Below are positions 33,082 to 43,903 of a stretch of 64,000 nt of DNA, one piece after another; position 1 is the stretch's first letter, and every line of letters begins with the position of its first letter. This DNA comes from Blepharisma stoltei. Taxonomy: Eukaryota > Ciliophora > Heterotrichea > Heterotrichida > Blepharismidae. The position numbers were made by a program, and so were the translations under genes. Location of the stretch: positions 434,001 through 498,000 of the forward strand of contig CAJZBQ010000013.1 of the NCBI GenBank assembly GCA_914767885.1, written 5' to 3'. The notes below the pieces were generated by a model that did not search any database, had not been told where the DNA came from, and was given only the letters and a program-made list of their open reading frames with translations.

Positions 33082-33688
33082 TTAGAACCACATGAGTATG
33101 AAGCTAAGTTCAGCTGAAATAATCTTGCTAAACCCCTCTAACCATAATCTATATTTCTTCATACTTTTATGAACTTTCTTGCTTATTCTTACTTCTTTGG
33201 CAGAATTCCCAAAAATATCTTGAATTTGTTTGTCATCCAGCTTATTTAAATTTTCGGGGTGCAGGCCTCATGATCATGCACTTTTGATAGTGTTATTTCA
33301 ACGAAGTACATTTGGTCGAAAATTGGCATTAGTGAGACACATTTGAACCAAAAAAATGTTAAATTTGACCAAATGAACACTATTTTAAAAATTTTCGACC
33401 AAATGCGCTTTGATGAAATGTATAATTCCAAAAATGCACTGTCATTTGACATGGAGCCAAATTTTCATCCTGTATTAACTCTGAAGTCGTGTCGCGAATA
33501 TTTACATATAAATCTACTAATGCTTCATTAACTCTCTGAAAATTTGTTCGGAAAATTTGATGAACTTGCTCATTCAATTCATCTAAATCTGCTAAAGATC
33601 TTTCAGCCCCTGAGTATTTATCTCTTTGAAAAATTTTTGATTTTAAATAAGTCTGCAGTCTATCTCTCTCTAAAATTTGTATAAGCAT
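33082..33688 (-). CDS. Hypothetical protein, split by a 133-bp terminal-repeat segment
   Basis: This gene encodes about 157 aa after removal of a TA-bounded 133-bp segment; the join reads ..VHFWNYIKSAWSWGLHPENLNKLDDK... Two UGA codons are Trp. It is a helical, charged protein starting MLIQILERDRLQTYLKSK. No family recognised. The 3' end is uncertain because repeat-like DNA begins close to the stop. The start lies 6 bp beyond the stop of the next upstream gene on the same strand. Confidence 0.6.
33290..33422. mobile_element. TA-bounded inverted-repeat element (133 bp)
   Basis: TA at 33288-33289 and 33421-33422. Inverted arms contain ACATTTGGTCGAAAATT and its complement, with an inner partial copy. 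This is a different terminal repeat from the C-rich MITEs. Confidence 0.75.
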
Positions 33689-33694
33689 TTTATT

Positions 33695-35683
33695 CTAAAT
33701 AAATCTTACTGACTTCACGCTGCTTGCAAAAAGCTTGGCTTCAGAATAAAGCTCAGGGAAAACTCCGAGAAATATTTGTGTGATTTCAAAAACTGACAAT
33801 GGGACTGTTGGCATAATTTCGTCCACGAATTGATCTAAGTTTTTTTTAGGGTCTTCAGCATCTATTTCAGTATTAAATATTTTTGAGCTTGTTGGAGTAA
33901 TTCTATTGATTGTTGACTTTCGAACGATATCTGCTTCTCTTTTCTTTCGGCGCTGGAAGCTAGTACCGCCAATTTGCTGAGGAGTGTTTGCACGCTTGTA
34001 TCTGGCCTTTTTTAAAGATTCAATAATATCTATAGCTTTATCGTAAATATCAGTTAGAGGAGGGGTTATTTTGATACCAATTTGGGCTGCAAGATGAAGA
34101 GTTTTGCATGCGATAAATAAAACACTTATTTCTTCTAAATAGAGAGCAAAACCTTTGGAATTAAACCCTTTAGATCAAGAAAGTTTATTTAAAAATATTT
34201 TTTATATTTAATTAATAATTGTATAATGAAATTTCTAGCTATCCTAGTAAATTCTAGATAGCCCGCATTCTTTAATATAATATTTACCAAATAGGATATT
34301 TTTTATGTTTTGAAAAAAAATATTAACCTCATTTCAGAACGAGCAGAAAAATTAGCACGTGTTGCTAAAGGTGAGAGTTAATAAAAAGTAATGGATTTTG
34401 ATAGAGCACATCTCATATTTTACAGTTTCTTCGTCTAAATTGGTTTCTATTTTTCCATCTAAAAGCGTTCGTGTCAGGTTGTAGGTTGTGTTAGGTCGAC
34501 TCTGTATCACTTTGATGCCATTCATATCTTTTATGCATAGATTTAATTCTTCTTTGATTTTATCGCATTCTATTTGTTTTTCAACATGATCGTTGCTAAG
34601 ATTGGCGAAAAACAAGCCTAGAGAAGTCTGCTCTGAATTGCATTTATTTATAGTTTGGATGATATCATTGGTATCATTTTCTGATATTCCTTTACTAAAA
34701 TCATATACACGCTCCCCTTTGCTCATTAGCCTGAGTTACATTTACTTCTCAATTACTTTAAAATTCTCAACATAGTTTTTCAAATTATGGATATTTCACT
34801 CGCTATTTCTCCTTATAGAAGAAATATTATCTATATCTTGTTCTATATCTTCAAAAATGTGATCATTTTGCTCTCCTCTAGCCTTTTTATTAATTACGTT
34901 TTTTGCTACTTTGGCAGTTGCAATTCTCTCAATAGCCTCATGCATAGCTTCTTCAATATTTTGCTTTTTTTTATACATTGCTCCATATAATGCTTTATAA
35001 GACTTTTTCATACCTTTAGTTTCATTTTTATTATGAACTACATCATTTGTAGCCTGGATAGCCACAGAGTTTGCTAGGAAGTTTGATCTTTTCACATTTT
35101 CTTCATGTCTTTGTAAAACTATATAAGCGTCATGAATTTCTTCAACCCTTTGCTTATAAACGCTCTATATAAGAAATACAATTGATTCTTTGTCTCGCTC
35201 AATTTTACTTTGTAAGGTTGTTGACACAAAATCTTCTTCATCAGCTTTGAGTTGATAGTCTTTTATTAATTGTGTCAGTTCTAGTAACTTTTGGCTGATT
35301 TTGACTGGCGATGATCTTCCTGTAAATTTTTGTTTATTATTTCCGTCTTCTCAATTCATTCTTTCTTTCATTTCATATTTTATGTCATTTACTTGCTTTT
35401 TGAGTGCCGATAATTGTGATTTCTTCTTTTGGTTTTCATTAACTAATTTATTTAATCTGCGATTTAATTTGATATTTTCTTCATAGTTGATTCCTTTTCG
35501 TTTATCTTCTTGGTCTTTATGCAATCTATACTGTTCTTCAAGCTCTTTTTCAGTTAATTTAACTTCCTCTTTAATTATTTCGTTTAGATCTTTTACCTCT
35601 TCTTTGGAGTTTGAATCGGACATGCTAAAAAATGACTGGCTGAAGCTTTTGTTTTGGTCTGAATTTGGTGGAGGTTTTAACAT
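33695..35683 (-). CDS. Coiled-coil protein with two 15-nt introns and one insertion
   Basis: This gene encodes 588 aa. Exon joins are DKESI/SVYKQRV and VIEK/LMSKGERVYDF. A 192-bp segment bounded by TTTTTA repeats splits ..IKIHYFL from NKLSWSKGFNSK. In-frame UGAs are read as Trp. The N-terminal two thirds is a long charged coiled coil (EEVKLTEKELEEQYRLHKDQEDKRK..). The C-terminal ~160 residues (GFALYLEEISVLFIACKTLHLAAQI..) form a helical, probably folded module whose family I do not recognise. Confidence 0.75.
34196..34387. mobile_element. AT-rich IES-like segment (192 bp)
   Basis: The 6-bp repeat TAAAAA (TTTTTA on the coding strand) lies at 34190-34195 and 34382-34387. The interior is AT-rich. 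Removal leaves a continuous frame. Confidence 0.75.
34731..34745 (-). other. 15-nt spliceosomal intron
   Basis: GTAAATGTAACTCAG on the minus strand; it contains in-frame TAA, and removing it keeps the frame open. Confidence 0.8.
35165..35179 (-). other. 15-nt spliceosomal intron
   Basis: GTATTTCTTATATAG on the minus strand; its final TAG would stop the frame if retained. Confidence 0.82.
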
Positions 35684-35911
35684 TTATGCTTTATTTAATT
35701 TTTAGTGTAAATGTTAAAATGTGAAAATGAATGAAATGAATGATGGAACATTCAATAAATTTTATTAAGCTATTTAAATTATTAATTAGTTGAAATAATA
35801 ATTTTATTCTGAATCAGTATAAATTAGTTGCAAGTCATATTAACAGAAATTAAATTTATATTATAACTAGAATTTTTATATTTGAATGACAAAATGCAAC
35901 GCTATAATAAT

Positions 35912-36364
35912 TTAATAGTCTGATTTTTCATAAGAGACTATTTGCTGCATAAAATCAAAGACATCTGTTTTGTATATACACAAAACGATATCGCTTCGCT
36001 GAAGCGTTTTTCTTTTGCTTTCTTGAGTATGCACCCAAGCCCTATGAGTTAGCTCAATTATAAATAATTCACAAGCTTTACCGAATACAGCAGGAGTTTC
36101 AGCGCTAATCATCCTGACATCTTCATCGGATTTCATTATCTTTTTAACTCTTGAAAGAGGCAGATGATGCTGATTTAAATCTTGATGTAGAATTTCATCT
36201 AACTGAGATTTTATCAATTTATCAACACTGTCGTCTAAACTGTTCTTAGGCTGCTCATCAGAAGGATTGAAATTTACAGAATTCAGATTAGAGGAGATTC
36301 CAGAAGGCATCGGGTATAAATCAAATAAAGGAATTTGTTTAGATTTTTGCTCTCTAGATTCCAT
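35912..36364 (-). CDS. NF-YC/HAP5-like histone-fold subunit
   Basis: This is a 150-aa protein. Residues ~67-143 are the NF-YC histone fold: LPLSRVKKIMKSDEDVRMIS, ETPAVFGKACELFIIELTHRAW, KRKTLQRSDIVLCIYKTDVFDF, closely following the family LPLARIKKIMK..DEDVKMISAEAP..RTLQR.DI. With NF-YB it should dimerise and, with NF-YA, bind CCAAT boxes. The short N-terminus is Ser/Asn/Asp-rich and the Gln-rich activation region of animal NF-YC is missing. Uninterrupted, no UGA. Confidence 0.9.
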   Translation of the reverse strand: MESREQKSKQIPLFDLYPMPSGISSNLNSVNFNPSDEQPKNSLDDSVDKLIKSQLDEILHQDLNQHHLPLSRVKKIMKSDEDVRMISAETPAVFGKACELFIIELTHRAWVHTQESKRKTLQRSDIVLCIYKTDVFDFMQQIVSYEKSDY

Positions 36365-36828
36365 TTTTCTCTTTGTCTTAATTCTTGATAATATTTAATT
36401 TAGTTAGATTTAGACAAATAGCATTTAATTTTCGAGTAAAAATTATATTTTTAGCAATGGAAAGATAAATAAATTTTTGATATATCGAAATTCTTTAATA
36501 ATTTTTTATATATATTTATTAGCTAAAATTTATTGAATCCTCCCAATTGCAGCTAATGCTTTCCTTATAATTAATTAAGGCAATCTTTATGAAGCTGCTT
36601 GAATGGGGTTATAAATATTTAAATTGGTAATTGTAATAATTATTTTTATACCTTTAGTATTCAAGTGCTCAATAAAATTGCAAATTCTTAATTGTTCTTT
36701 ATTGTCGATTCTTGAGATGTCTAAACAAAATAAAAATACTGCTTATTAAATTAAGCTCTTATTTTGGATAAAAATCATGTTTATTCTTTTATCATAATTC
36801 ATTATATAAAATATAAAAATCCCCAACA
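36365..36828. other. AT-rich intergenic region
   Basis: Between the divergent NF-YC gene and the remnant at 36829. No gene or repeat recognised. Confidence 0.4.
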
Positions 36829-37098
36829 ATGGACTCATTTGAAGATAAAATGGAATGCTATCAAATATGAAACTATTCCAAAAACCACGAATTGATTCTA
36901 AAATTTTGCGAAAGGAGAGAAAGCAATTCTTTTACCATATCTGAAAAGTAGGGTGCTTAAAATGATTCGATAAATAAACATCGCAAAGATTACAATAAAA
37001 GAACACCAAGGACTAAGAAAATTCAATTCATGAAATTACAAAATCTTAATTGGATATTAGGCAAAATTAATGGTGCAATTCCAAAATAGGATTTGCAT
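36829..37098 (+). pseudogene. In-frame upstream remnant with three stop codons
   Basis: Starting from ATG 36829 the frame reads MDSFEDKMECYQIWNYSKNH.., then TAG and TAA (36949 area), then NDSINKHRKDYNKRTPRTKK.., then TAG at 37087-37089, and flows into the gene at 37099 in the same frame. No 15-16 nt GT..AG intron or TA-bounded segment removes the stops. It may be the decayed 5' part of that gene or an unrelated remnant. Confidence 0.35.
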
Positions 37099-38016
37099 AT
37101 GGAATTCAATTTTATTAATAAAATTTGTAGAAGCAAGATGAAAACCATAACTGATTGTGACATAGAAGCTGGATTTGAAGATTGAATGTCAGATGAAGGT
37201 CAACTTAATCAAAAATCCTTAGCAAATTTTGATAATGAAGGCAGCACTCAATCATCGACAAGTGCAGCAATTATAGCAAACTTAACTAAAGGAAGGAAAA
37301 AATCAGGTCGAAGCCCAGGGCATGACACTCTGTTGCTTTCTTGTTTCAAAAGCCATAAAAATCCTAATAAACCACCAAAAAAAGAGTATTTAAGGTGCCA
37401 GCTTATTCGGCACCACAAAAAGCTAAACCGTTGTATCAAAGACATTAATTGTCCAGATAAAAATATGGGCAATTTTAACAGATATAATGAAGAAGCTTGC
37501 AGATTATATGAGATTTTAAAGAATATTTTTGAAAAAAATCAAAATATCCTTGAAGTAGAATCGCAGACAGAATCTGGACCAATGACTGATGGTAGAAGTA
37601 AAAGAAATACAAATGAGGAGCAAGCCGAAAAAAGTTATAACACTAAATATATTCAATCCTATTTCAGAAATGAAGCAGTTAAACAATCGTTTTTTTATTT
37701 CGTAGAGTTGGTATTTTCTGACTCCAATCCACAAATTTTGTGTGAGAAATTCGGGTTTTGCTGCTGCTTATCGCAGACTTTGCAGGAGCATAGTGATTCA
37801 TGCTTCGAAAATTGGGAGAATCTTAAAATATATGTGCAAATTAAAATGCTTGAGGATTTGAAAATCGATGCTTGGAAGCCAGAAGGTTTCGTTCCAAAAA
37901 AAGCGGCAAAAAAACTAAGAGAGCAAAGCCCTGCAATATTTGAATTTGAAGATGAAACCCTCTTGCAATTTAATGCGGATCCAGAAGAAACAGATATTGG
38001 GAATTACAAGATTTAA
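37099..38016 (+). CDS. Hypothetical Cys-containing protein
   Basis: This is a 305-aa protein if the ATG at 37099 is used (276 aa from 37186; the UGA before that ATG is read as Trp). Residues ~80-130 are basic (GRKKSGRSPGHDTLLLSCFKSHKNP..), and the second half holds FGFCCCLSQTLQEHSDSCFENWENL, a Cys-rich block that could bind metal. No family recognised. The upstream in-frame stop-containing region makes the true N-terminus doubtful. Confidence 0.6.
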
Positions 38017-38253
38017 ATTTCTTATAGAAAAGGTTTAATAATTAAAATTATTATGAGTCATTATAAGTTATAGCCCCTTCCCTCAAATAGATTTGTTTTT
38101 AAAGTTTTTAGCATATTCATTATATGTAGAGACCTTAGGTTTTTTTGAATATTCACTTTTAATAGCGGATAATGAATTTTCATGGCTTAGGAAATTCTTT
38201 TAATTTGAAAATAAAAGTTTAAAAATGCTCAAGCTATCAGTAAATCAATTAAT

Positions 38254-38331
38254 ATGAATGCATTTTGGTTTATTGGCTTATTAACATTAATATTCATATT
38301 GCTATTTTTAGCATGCAATAAAGCAAGTTAG
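38254..38331 (+). CDS. Candidate 25-aa membrane micropeptide
   Basis: ATG to TAG encodes MNAFWFIGLLTLIFILLFLACNKAS, one uninterrupted hydrophobic helix with polar ends, in an otherwise non-coding 800-bp interval. Size and composition recall single-helix micropeptides that modulate pumps or complexes. Such short frames can arise by chance in AT-rich DNA, so this is only a candidate. Confidence 0.25.
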   Translation: MNAFWFIGLLTLIFILLFLACNKAS

Positions 38332-38842
38332 CATAGACATTCGTTATAGTTAAAGTTCATAGTTAAATGATTTGCTAAAATAATATATAAACTTTCTATA
38401 GCTGATTCAAAGAAAACTTTTAATAATCAGAAGTTATTATTATGATTTCAAATTAAATTAAATTAATAAATATCAATATTAAATTAACTTATTCAAATCA
38501 TCTACCACAGAATTTTCCTATATTGATTATTTTGCTATTAAACTTTATTAAATTCATTATTTCTATTTCAATGTCTCAAATTATCAAATTAAATAAGTAA
38601 TAAATGGACTTGCCCAAATTTTCTTTATATTTCCAAGCCTACACTCAAAAATATATTTTTCGAATAGAAAAAATGAAATATAAAAGCATTCGTAAAATTT
38701 TCATGTTTATCATATAATTAATAGGGAATAGAGTTATAATCTAAAGAAATTATAATCGTCTGCAATAATGAAACTTAGACTGATTAAAAATAATGGAACC
38801 CTAAATTAAATGTTAGCAAAATAATAAGTCTATCAATAGAAA

Positions 38843-40600
38843 ATGGCTGATCAACAGACGAGCGAACCTGCAGGCAGTGAGACTTCTAATGAAATAAAAT
38901 TCAAGTCCCCTAAATTCACACATAATTAATATGATATAGCAACTAAATATGCCTTTAAGAAAATGCATCACCCTGGTTGCAAGATTCAGGCCCTTTAATA
39001 ATAACCCTTGCCGAACTTTGTAGGGTGTGCAAACCTATGAGTCAGCTGATGTTGGCTTCATATGAATATTATTGGTTATCCAGGTCGTTTTTGACCAATA
39101 GTTCTTTTCCCTACACATTCTGAAGGACGTAACTCCTTTTTCTCCTCTAAAGATGGCCGATAGGAGGTATCGGGATAGCCTTTGCCTCCGTAGCACCTCA
39201 TGCTGTACTGACATGGAGTATTCCTAGCCTGTTGAGACTATTGGTATCATAGTACGATCATACTCCTAGAGGAGATGACTGCTCCAAATAGCGGCTGAAT
39301 TTCAGCCCAGCAAACAGGTTGGGATTAGAGCAAAATCTGCGTAGTTATCAAATCTAGAAGACTATTATGCTTCTAGTTTAAATTTAAATTCACACTTTCT
39401 TTGTCCAAAAGTAGAATATTTTCGTACGCGGATTTGCTAGAGGACTATTTTAAAGAGAATGATGAGTCCAGTACCCCAAACTCTTCTAATTCCGTCGTTC
39501 CCGAACACGAGTTTCCTGTCTTTATGCAAAATATCCTAGAAAGACTTGAAAAATATGGCCAACTGGCCCCGAGAAATGATATAGGGTTCCATTCCAAAGG
39601 CAGGAAAAGGCCCAAAATCAATGATCAGAGCCCTGGCGAAGAAGAAGATGCTATGATAGACAATTACGATCTTGACGATAAGTTTATTGACGACGAAGAG
39701 CTACAATACGAGTCAGCTGAAGAAGATGGTAATTTAGATGGCGCGAAAGAAAGCATGTTCTGGGTTGAGACTGATATTAAAACCATCGTTAACACCCCAC
39801 AAAAAAAGCCTAGAAAATCTGTTAGAAGAATTAAGACAAAAACTCCAAGTAAAATTGACTACCAAAGAGAAAATTCCGTTTATTTTGAAAACCTGCCAGA
39901 TGTGGTGAAAGAGCAGATAAATAAGCTTAAAAGCATATATGAGCAAAATGAAAAAAGCGGTGGGCCAAAGAAATCAGTTCCCAAAGGAGTAAATGCGGTT
40001 CTCAATGAAATTCATTCATTAATGAGATCAAAAGATTTGGACCAAGGACTGCTCTGCAAAATCATATCTGAAATGAATAAGGTGAAATATAAAGTGATAG
40101 AAAGAGCTATGAATAAAATTTCAAAGCAAAAAGAAAAAGAAGAAGGTGAAAAAAAATATAAAGATTCGTATAGAGCACTTAAAGAGATGATTGTGAAAAA
40201 CTCAAAAAATGATACATTTAGCTGGAATGATGAGCTGAGGAATCAGTTGAAACAAGTTTTAAAGCTTTTGGAGCAATTCGTCGCTATTTATAATGAATTT
40301 GTGGAACTTTATGTGAAAAAGAACCCTGCAAAGCTGAAATTTGAAGAGGAAGAACAAAAAATCATCACAGATTTGAAAAATATTGCAAATTCCAAGCTCG
40401 ATAATGTGAACTTAAAAGACCGAATTAAAAGAATTGTCCCAGAAAAAATTTCCTCCCAGACCAGCAACATGATAAAGGAAAACGCACTAGGACTGCTATT
40501 TCCTAAAAAGGGCAAACTATTTGAAGCCATAAACTATTGCAGCGAAGATTTTTATTCCAGTAACGAAGATGAGGTGGAGCCTGACAAACAAGAGTCTTAA
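38843..40600 (+). CDS. Ubinuclein/HPC2-like chromatin protein, split by a retroposon-like insertion
   Basis: This gene encodes 427 aa after removal of a 474-bp unit; the join is ..KFKSPKFTLSLSKSRIFSY. Residues ~110-120 carry the acidic HUN-type motif YDLDDKFIDDEE, the conserved patch by which ubinuclein/Hpc2 contacts HIRA and histone H3.3. The middle and C-terminal parts are helical (..LNEIHSLMRSKDLDQGLLCKIISEMNKVKYKVIERAM..), resembling the ubinuclein conserved middle domain. The role is likely in replication-independent H3.3 deposition, inferred from the short motif and overall layout. The start is the first ATG. Confidence 0.7.
38922..39395. mobile_element. Retroposon-like insertion, 11-bp TSD
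   Basis: TAAATTCACAC lies at 38911-38921 and 39385-39395. The insert is richer in G+C than its flanks and contains a GGCCGATAGGAG core-like piece. The unit is 474 bp, so the frame is kept but in-frame stops must be removed. Confidence 0.9.
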
Positions 40601-40920
40601 TTATTAACCAAATTGTTAAAATTACCTATCATTTAGTCTAATGGCGATTAATAAGTTTATTTAGGCGTATGCGTCTTCTAATGTTCTGAAGCCAGACGAA
40701 ATGTCGTCAATCAATTATAGATCAATTAAGCGTCTAAGGTGTCTAGCACACCCTCCCTTATAAACAGGGACTTGAATTGATAACTAGCGACGCCACGGGC
40801 CATCCTGACTTTACTCTTGCAAGTATTCTACCAATGGTTACTTTCATCAGGCGTGCTGAGTGGAACCCTTGAGCCTTAAATTATCTTTGGAACAGTTCCT
40901 CTAGCCCTATGTGACTAAAT
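40601..40920. repeat. Repeat-like segment between convergent genes
   Basis: GC-richer DNA between the ubinuclein-like and V-ATPase A genes, similar in composition to the inserts. No clear target-site duplication found, and no gene seen. Confidence 0.4.
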
Positions 40921-43426
40921 TTATACTCTGTTTGCTATGCAGGAAAGTCAAACCCATAAATAAATTCTAAGAGGAGAAAAAAATTGTAGAGCTAATTTCT
41001 CTCGGACCAAATGCCATTTATTTATCGAAATATCGTCAATTAATGAAATAAAGAATCTTTGGACGTTTTCTTCAGCATCTTTAGGATCTACAGAGTCTTT
41101 CATCTTGGAAATCTTAACTAATTGGTTCTTGAGCTGGACTTCAATGACAGCCCATGAAATTTTGTTTTCTTGTGGACTTTCTCTAATAACCTTTTTGGCG
41201 AGGTCATGGAAGGTAATAATAGCTCTCATCATTCCGATGGTCTTATTTAAAGGTGAGGTATAGTCCATCTTGGAGTATGCGTTTTGTTGTAGGAAATCTT
41301 CTCTGATTACTTTGGCAATTTCTAATTCCTCCGTGAGAAAATAAAAAACATTTGTTCATTTATGAGGGTTTAATATTTGCTATTTCGAAATTTTAAAATA
41401 TCCCAAATTGCAAAAATTGGAGAGCAAAAATTAATGTAATTTGTAACTCCCCCCCCCCCTCCGTGAGCGAACAAAACCATTAGAAAAATCGCCATTTTTT
41501 GACCAAAAAACCCACCCTCCGTGAGTAAACAAAAATTTTTTTAATAGAAAAAATTTTAATGGAAAAAAATTTTGATATATATAAGTGATAATTAGTATAA
41601 TGAAATCTAGAGCTAATTCTGTTTAATTTTAAACAAATTGCGTTTTAAAACATAAATTTGCAAATTAAATTAATATTTGCTTCCCAATTTTTGCAAATTA
41701 GGATTTTTTTAAATTTCGAAAAAAATATTTTTTTATAAAATTTATATATAAATTTTTTTTTAAAAAAAAAAATTATTAACCCCCCTCCGTGAGCGAACAA
41801 AATTTTTTTGTTCGCTCACGGAGGGGGGGGGGAGTAAGAATTATGCTTTCAAATGCAATCTGTTTAAAATTCAACAGAATTGGCTAGAGATTTCATTATG
41901 CTAATTATTACTTATTCACTCACGAATGGGATTAAGGTAGTTTTTTGGTCTTCAGATAGAGAGTCTTTGCCGACCAGCTGAACGATTTCTTGCAAATCTT
42001 CTTCTTCCTGGAGAATTTCTTTGAATTTGGTTCTTAGCATAGAAAATTCAGAGTCGAATTTGTCAAAGTAAGATTCAAGCTGTCTTTCGTAGTTACTGAA
42101 AGAAATAGACCAGTTGACACTAGGGAAATGCTTTCTTTGGGCAAGTTTTTTATCAAGACCCCAGAAGACCTGGACAATGTTCAGAGTTGCAGTTGTGACT
42201 GGATCAGTGAAATCACCACCAGGAGGACTGACTGCTCCTACAATAGAGACTGATCCTTCTCTTGCAGGGCTTCCTAAGCAAGTAACTCTGCCTGCTCTTT
42301 CGTAGAACTGTGCTAGTTTAGCTCCTAAATAAGCTGGATAACCTGCATCTGCAGGCATTTCAGCCAATCTACCTGAAATTTCTCTCAGTGCTTCTGCCCA
42401 CCTTGAAGTAGAGTCAGCCATCATACTGACATTGCAGCCCATATCTCTGAAATATTCAGCCAAAGTAATCCCAGTATAAATAGATGCTTCTCTAGCAGCG
42501 ACTGGCATATTTGAAGTATTGGCCACCAAGCAAGTTCTCTTCATAATACTTTCTTCTCTCCCTTTGAAAATTGTTGTCAGTTCAGGGAAATCAGTGAGGA
42601 CCTCAGCCATTTCATTCCCTCTTTCTCCACATCCGACGTAAATAATGCAATCTGAATTAGAATATTTTGACAGTGCTTGAGAAATACAAGTTTTTCCACA
42701 ACCAAAGGCACCAGGAATGGCGCATGTTCCACCTCTGCAAGATGGGAATAAGGCATCTAGGACACGCTGGCCAGTAAGAAGTGGGACGTTTCCTTGGAGC
42801 TTTTCTACGACTGGTCTTGGCATTCTGACAGGCCATTGGTGGCACATAGAGTAAGATTTGCGTTCACCATTGAATTCAAGCTCAATGACCTTTTCGTTGA
42901 TATTGTATTGGCCTGGTGGAGCAATAAAAGTGACTCTGCCTTGAGCTCTTGGAGGAATAAGCAGTCTGTGGTTATCGAAAAGTCCGTTTTCAAAGACCAT
43001 ACCAAATATATCGCCACCACTGATTAAAGACCCTTCTCTGATGTTTTTTGGTTCGAATTCCCATAGCTTGTTTCCATCTAAGGCTGGGACGTCAACTCCT
43101 CTAGGAATAAAGGCACTGTGGTTGCTGTTGATAGCGATATCTTTCAATGGTCTCTGAATACCGTCATAGATAGTTTCCATAATGCCAGGGCCAAGTGTGA
43201 CACTGAGAGGTGAGCCTGTTCTAAGAACTGGGTCACCTACAGTGAGGCCAGATGTGTCTTCATAGCATTGAATACTTGCAGTATCTGCTTCGAGCTTGAT
43301 AATTTCGCCGACCAGCTTATCCCAACCAACTCGCACCAATTCAAACATCTTAGCACCTGCCATGCTCTGGGCGACGACTAGAGGTCCTGCTACCTTATAG
43401 ATTGTTCCGTACTTGTTCTCAGCCAT
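40921..43426 (-). CDS. VMA1: V-type ATPase catalytic subunit A, split by nested MITEs
   Basis: The catalytic subunit of the V1 sector hydrolyses ATP to drive proton pumping into vacuoles and endosomes. After removal of a 610-bp unit it has 631 aa, about the family length. The features are the N-terminal barrel ([21 protein letters not shown]), the bulge region, the P-loop [26 protein letters not shown], the Walker B region [21 protein letters not shown] and [11 protein letters not shown]. The join restores [22 protein letters not shown]. The last ~15 residues, past a UGA read as Trp, run into repeat-like DNA, so the natural C-terminus is uncertain. Confidence 0.95.
41326..41935. mobile_element. 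Old MITE in V-ATPase A, TSD TAA (TTA on coding strand)
   Basis: TAA at 41323-41325 and 41933-41935. Degraded ends TTCCTCCGTGAGAAAAT and CACTCACGAATGGGAT. A younger element is inserted in its middle; with that removed it measures about 219 bp. Confidence 0.85.
41447..41837 (+). mobile_element. Young MITE nested inside the older one, TSD TAA
   Basis: TAA at 41444-41446 and 41835-41837. The ends are essentially perfect: CTCCCCCCCCCC plus TCCGTGAGCGAACAAAA. An internal second copy follows CCCACCC, and the right end is a palindrome CTCCGTGAGCGAACAAAA/complement. It serves here as the reference for this variant. Confidence 0.95.
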
Positions 43427-43903
43427 TGCTATTATTATGCCAACATAAAATCAAGCCTATTAAACTTAAATCCAATGCAGCATTACTCGTGGCAAGTAAG
43501 GGAAGGAGATTTTTAGTTGTGAAGGAAGCTATTGATTATTGAATAAGGTGATAAATTAATTTTTATGAATTAAAGTAACAGGATGAGCTTGTAAAGCTTT
43601 GAGCAAAGCTTTTCAGAGAAATTCGATTAGTAAAGACTTATAGATTAAAGGAAGGTATAAAATGTGTGTGAGATCAGACGAAAGATGGTAATACCTCATG
43701 AGGCGGCAGAGAATTTTATGCATCATTTCACAGTAATTATTCAGGTCACTGCTAAAGTTTGCGGTCGACCATTTTATTTATATAAACCATGCATAATGAT
43801 GAACAATTTCTCATATGCTTAATTTACTTTATTTAAAAATAATAGAATTTTTCAATCTTATAATTTTAAAAATTTTATGATCCCTTAAATAAACTTATTA
43901 TAA
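43427..43903. other. Intergenic region
   Basis: Upstream of the V-ATPase A gene. No coding frame or repeat recognised. Confidence 0.4.

Noticed and set aside
33246-33452. Ending the 33688 gene at 33246 after joining at the GTGCAT repeat
   Set aside because: TA-to-TA removal of 133 bp aligns with the inverted ends of the segment and opens a longer frame, while the GTGCAT join stops after a few codons.
39401-40600. Treating this frame as a complete gene starting at 39401
   Set aside because: The first codon there is TTG, and removing the upstream insert extends it cleanly to the ATG at 38843.
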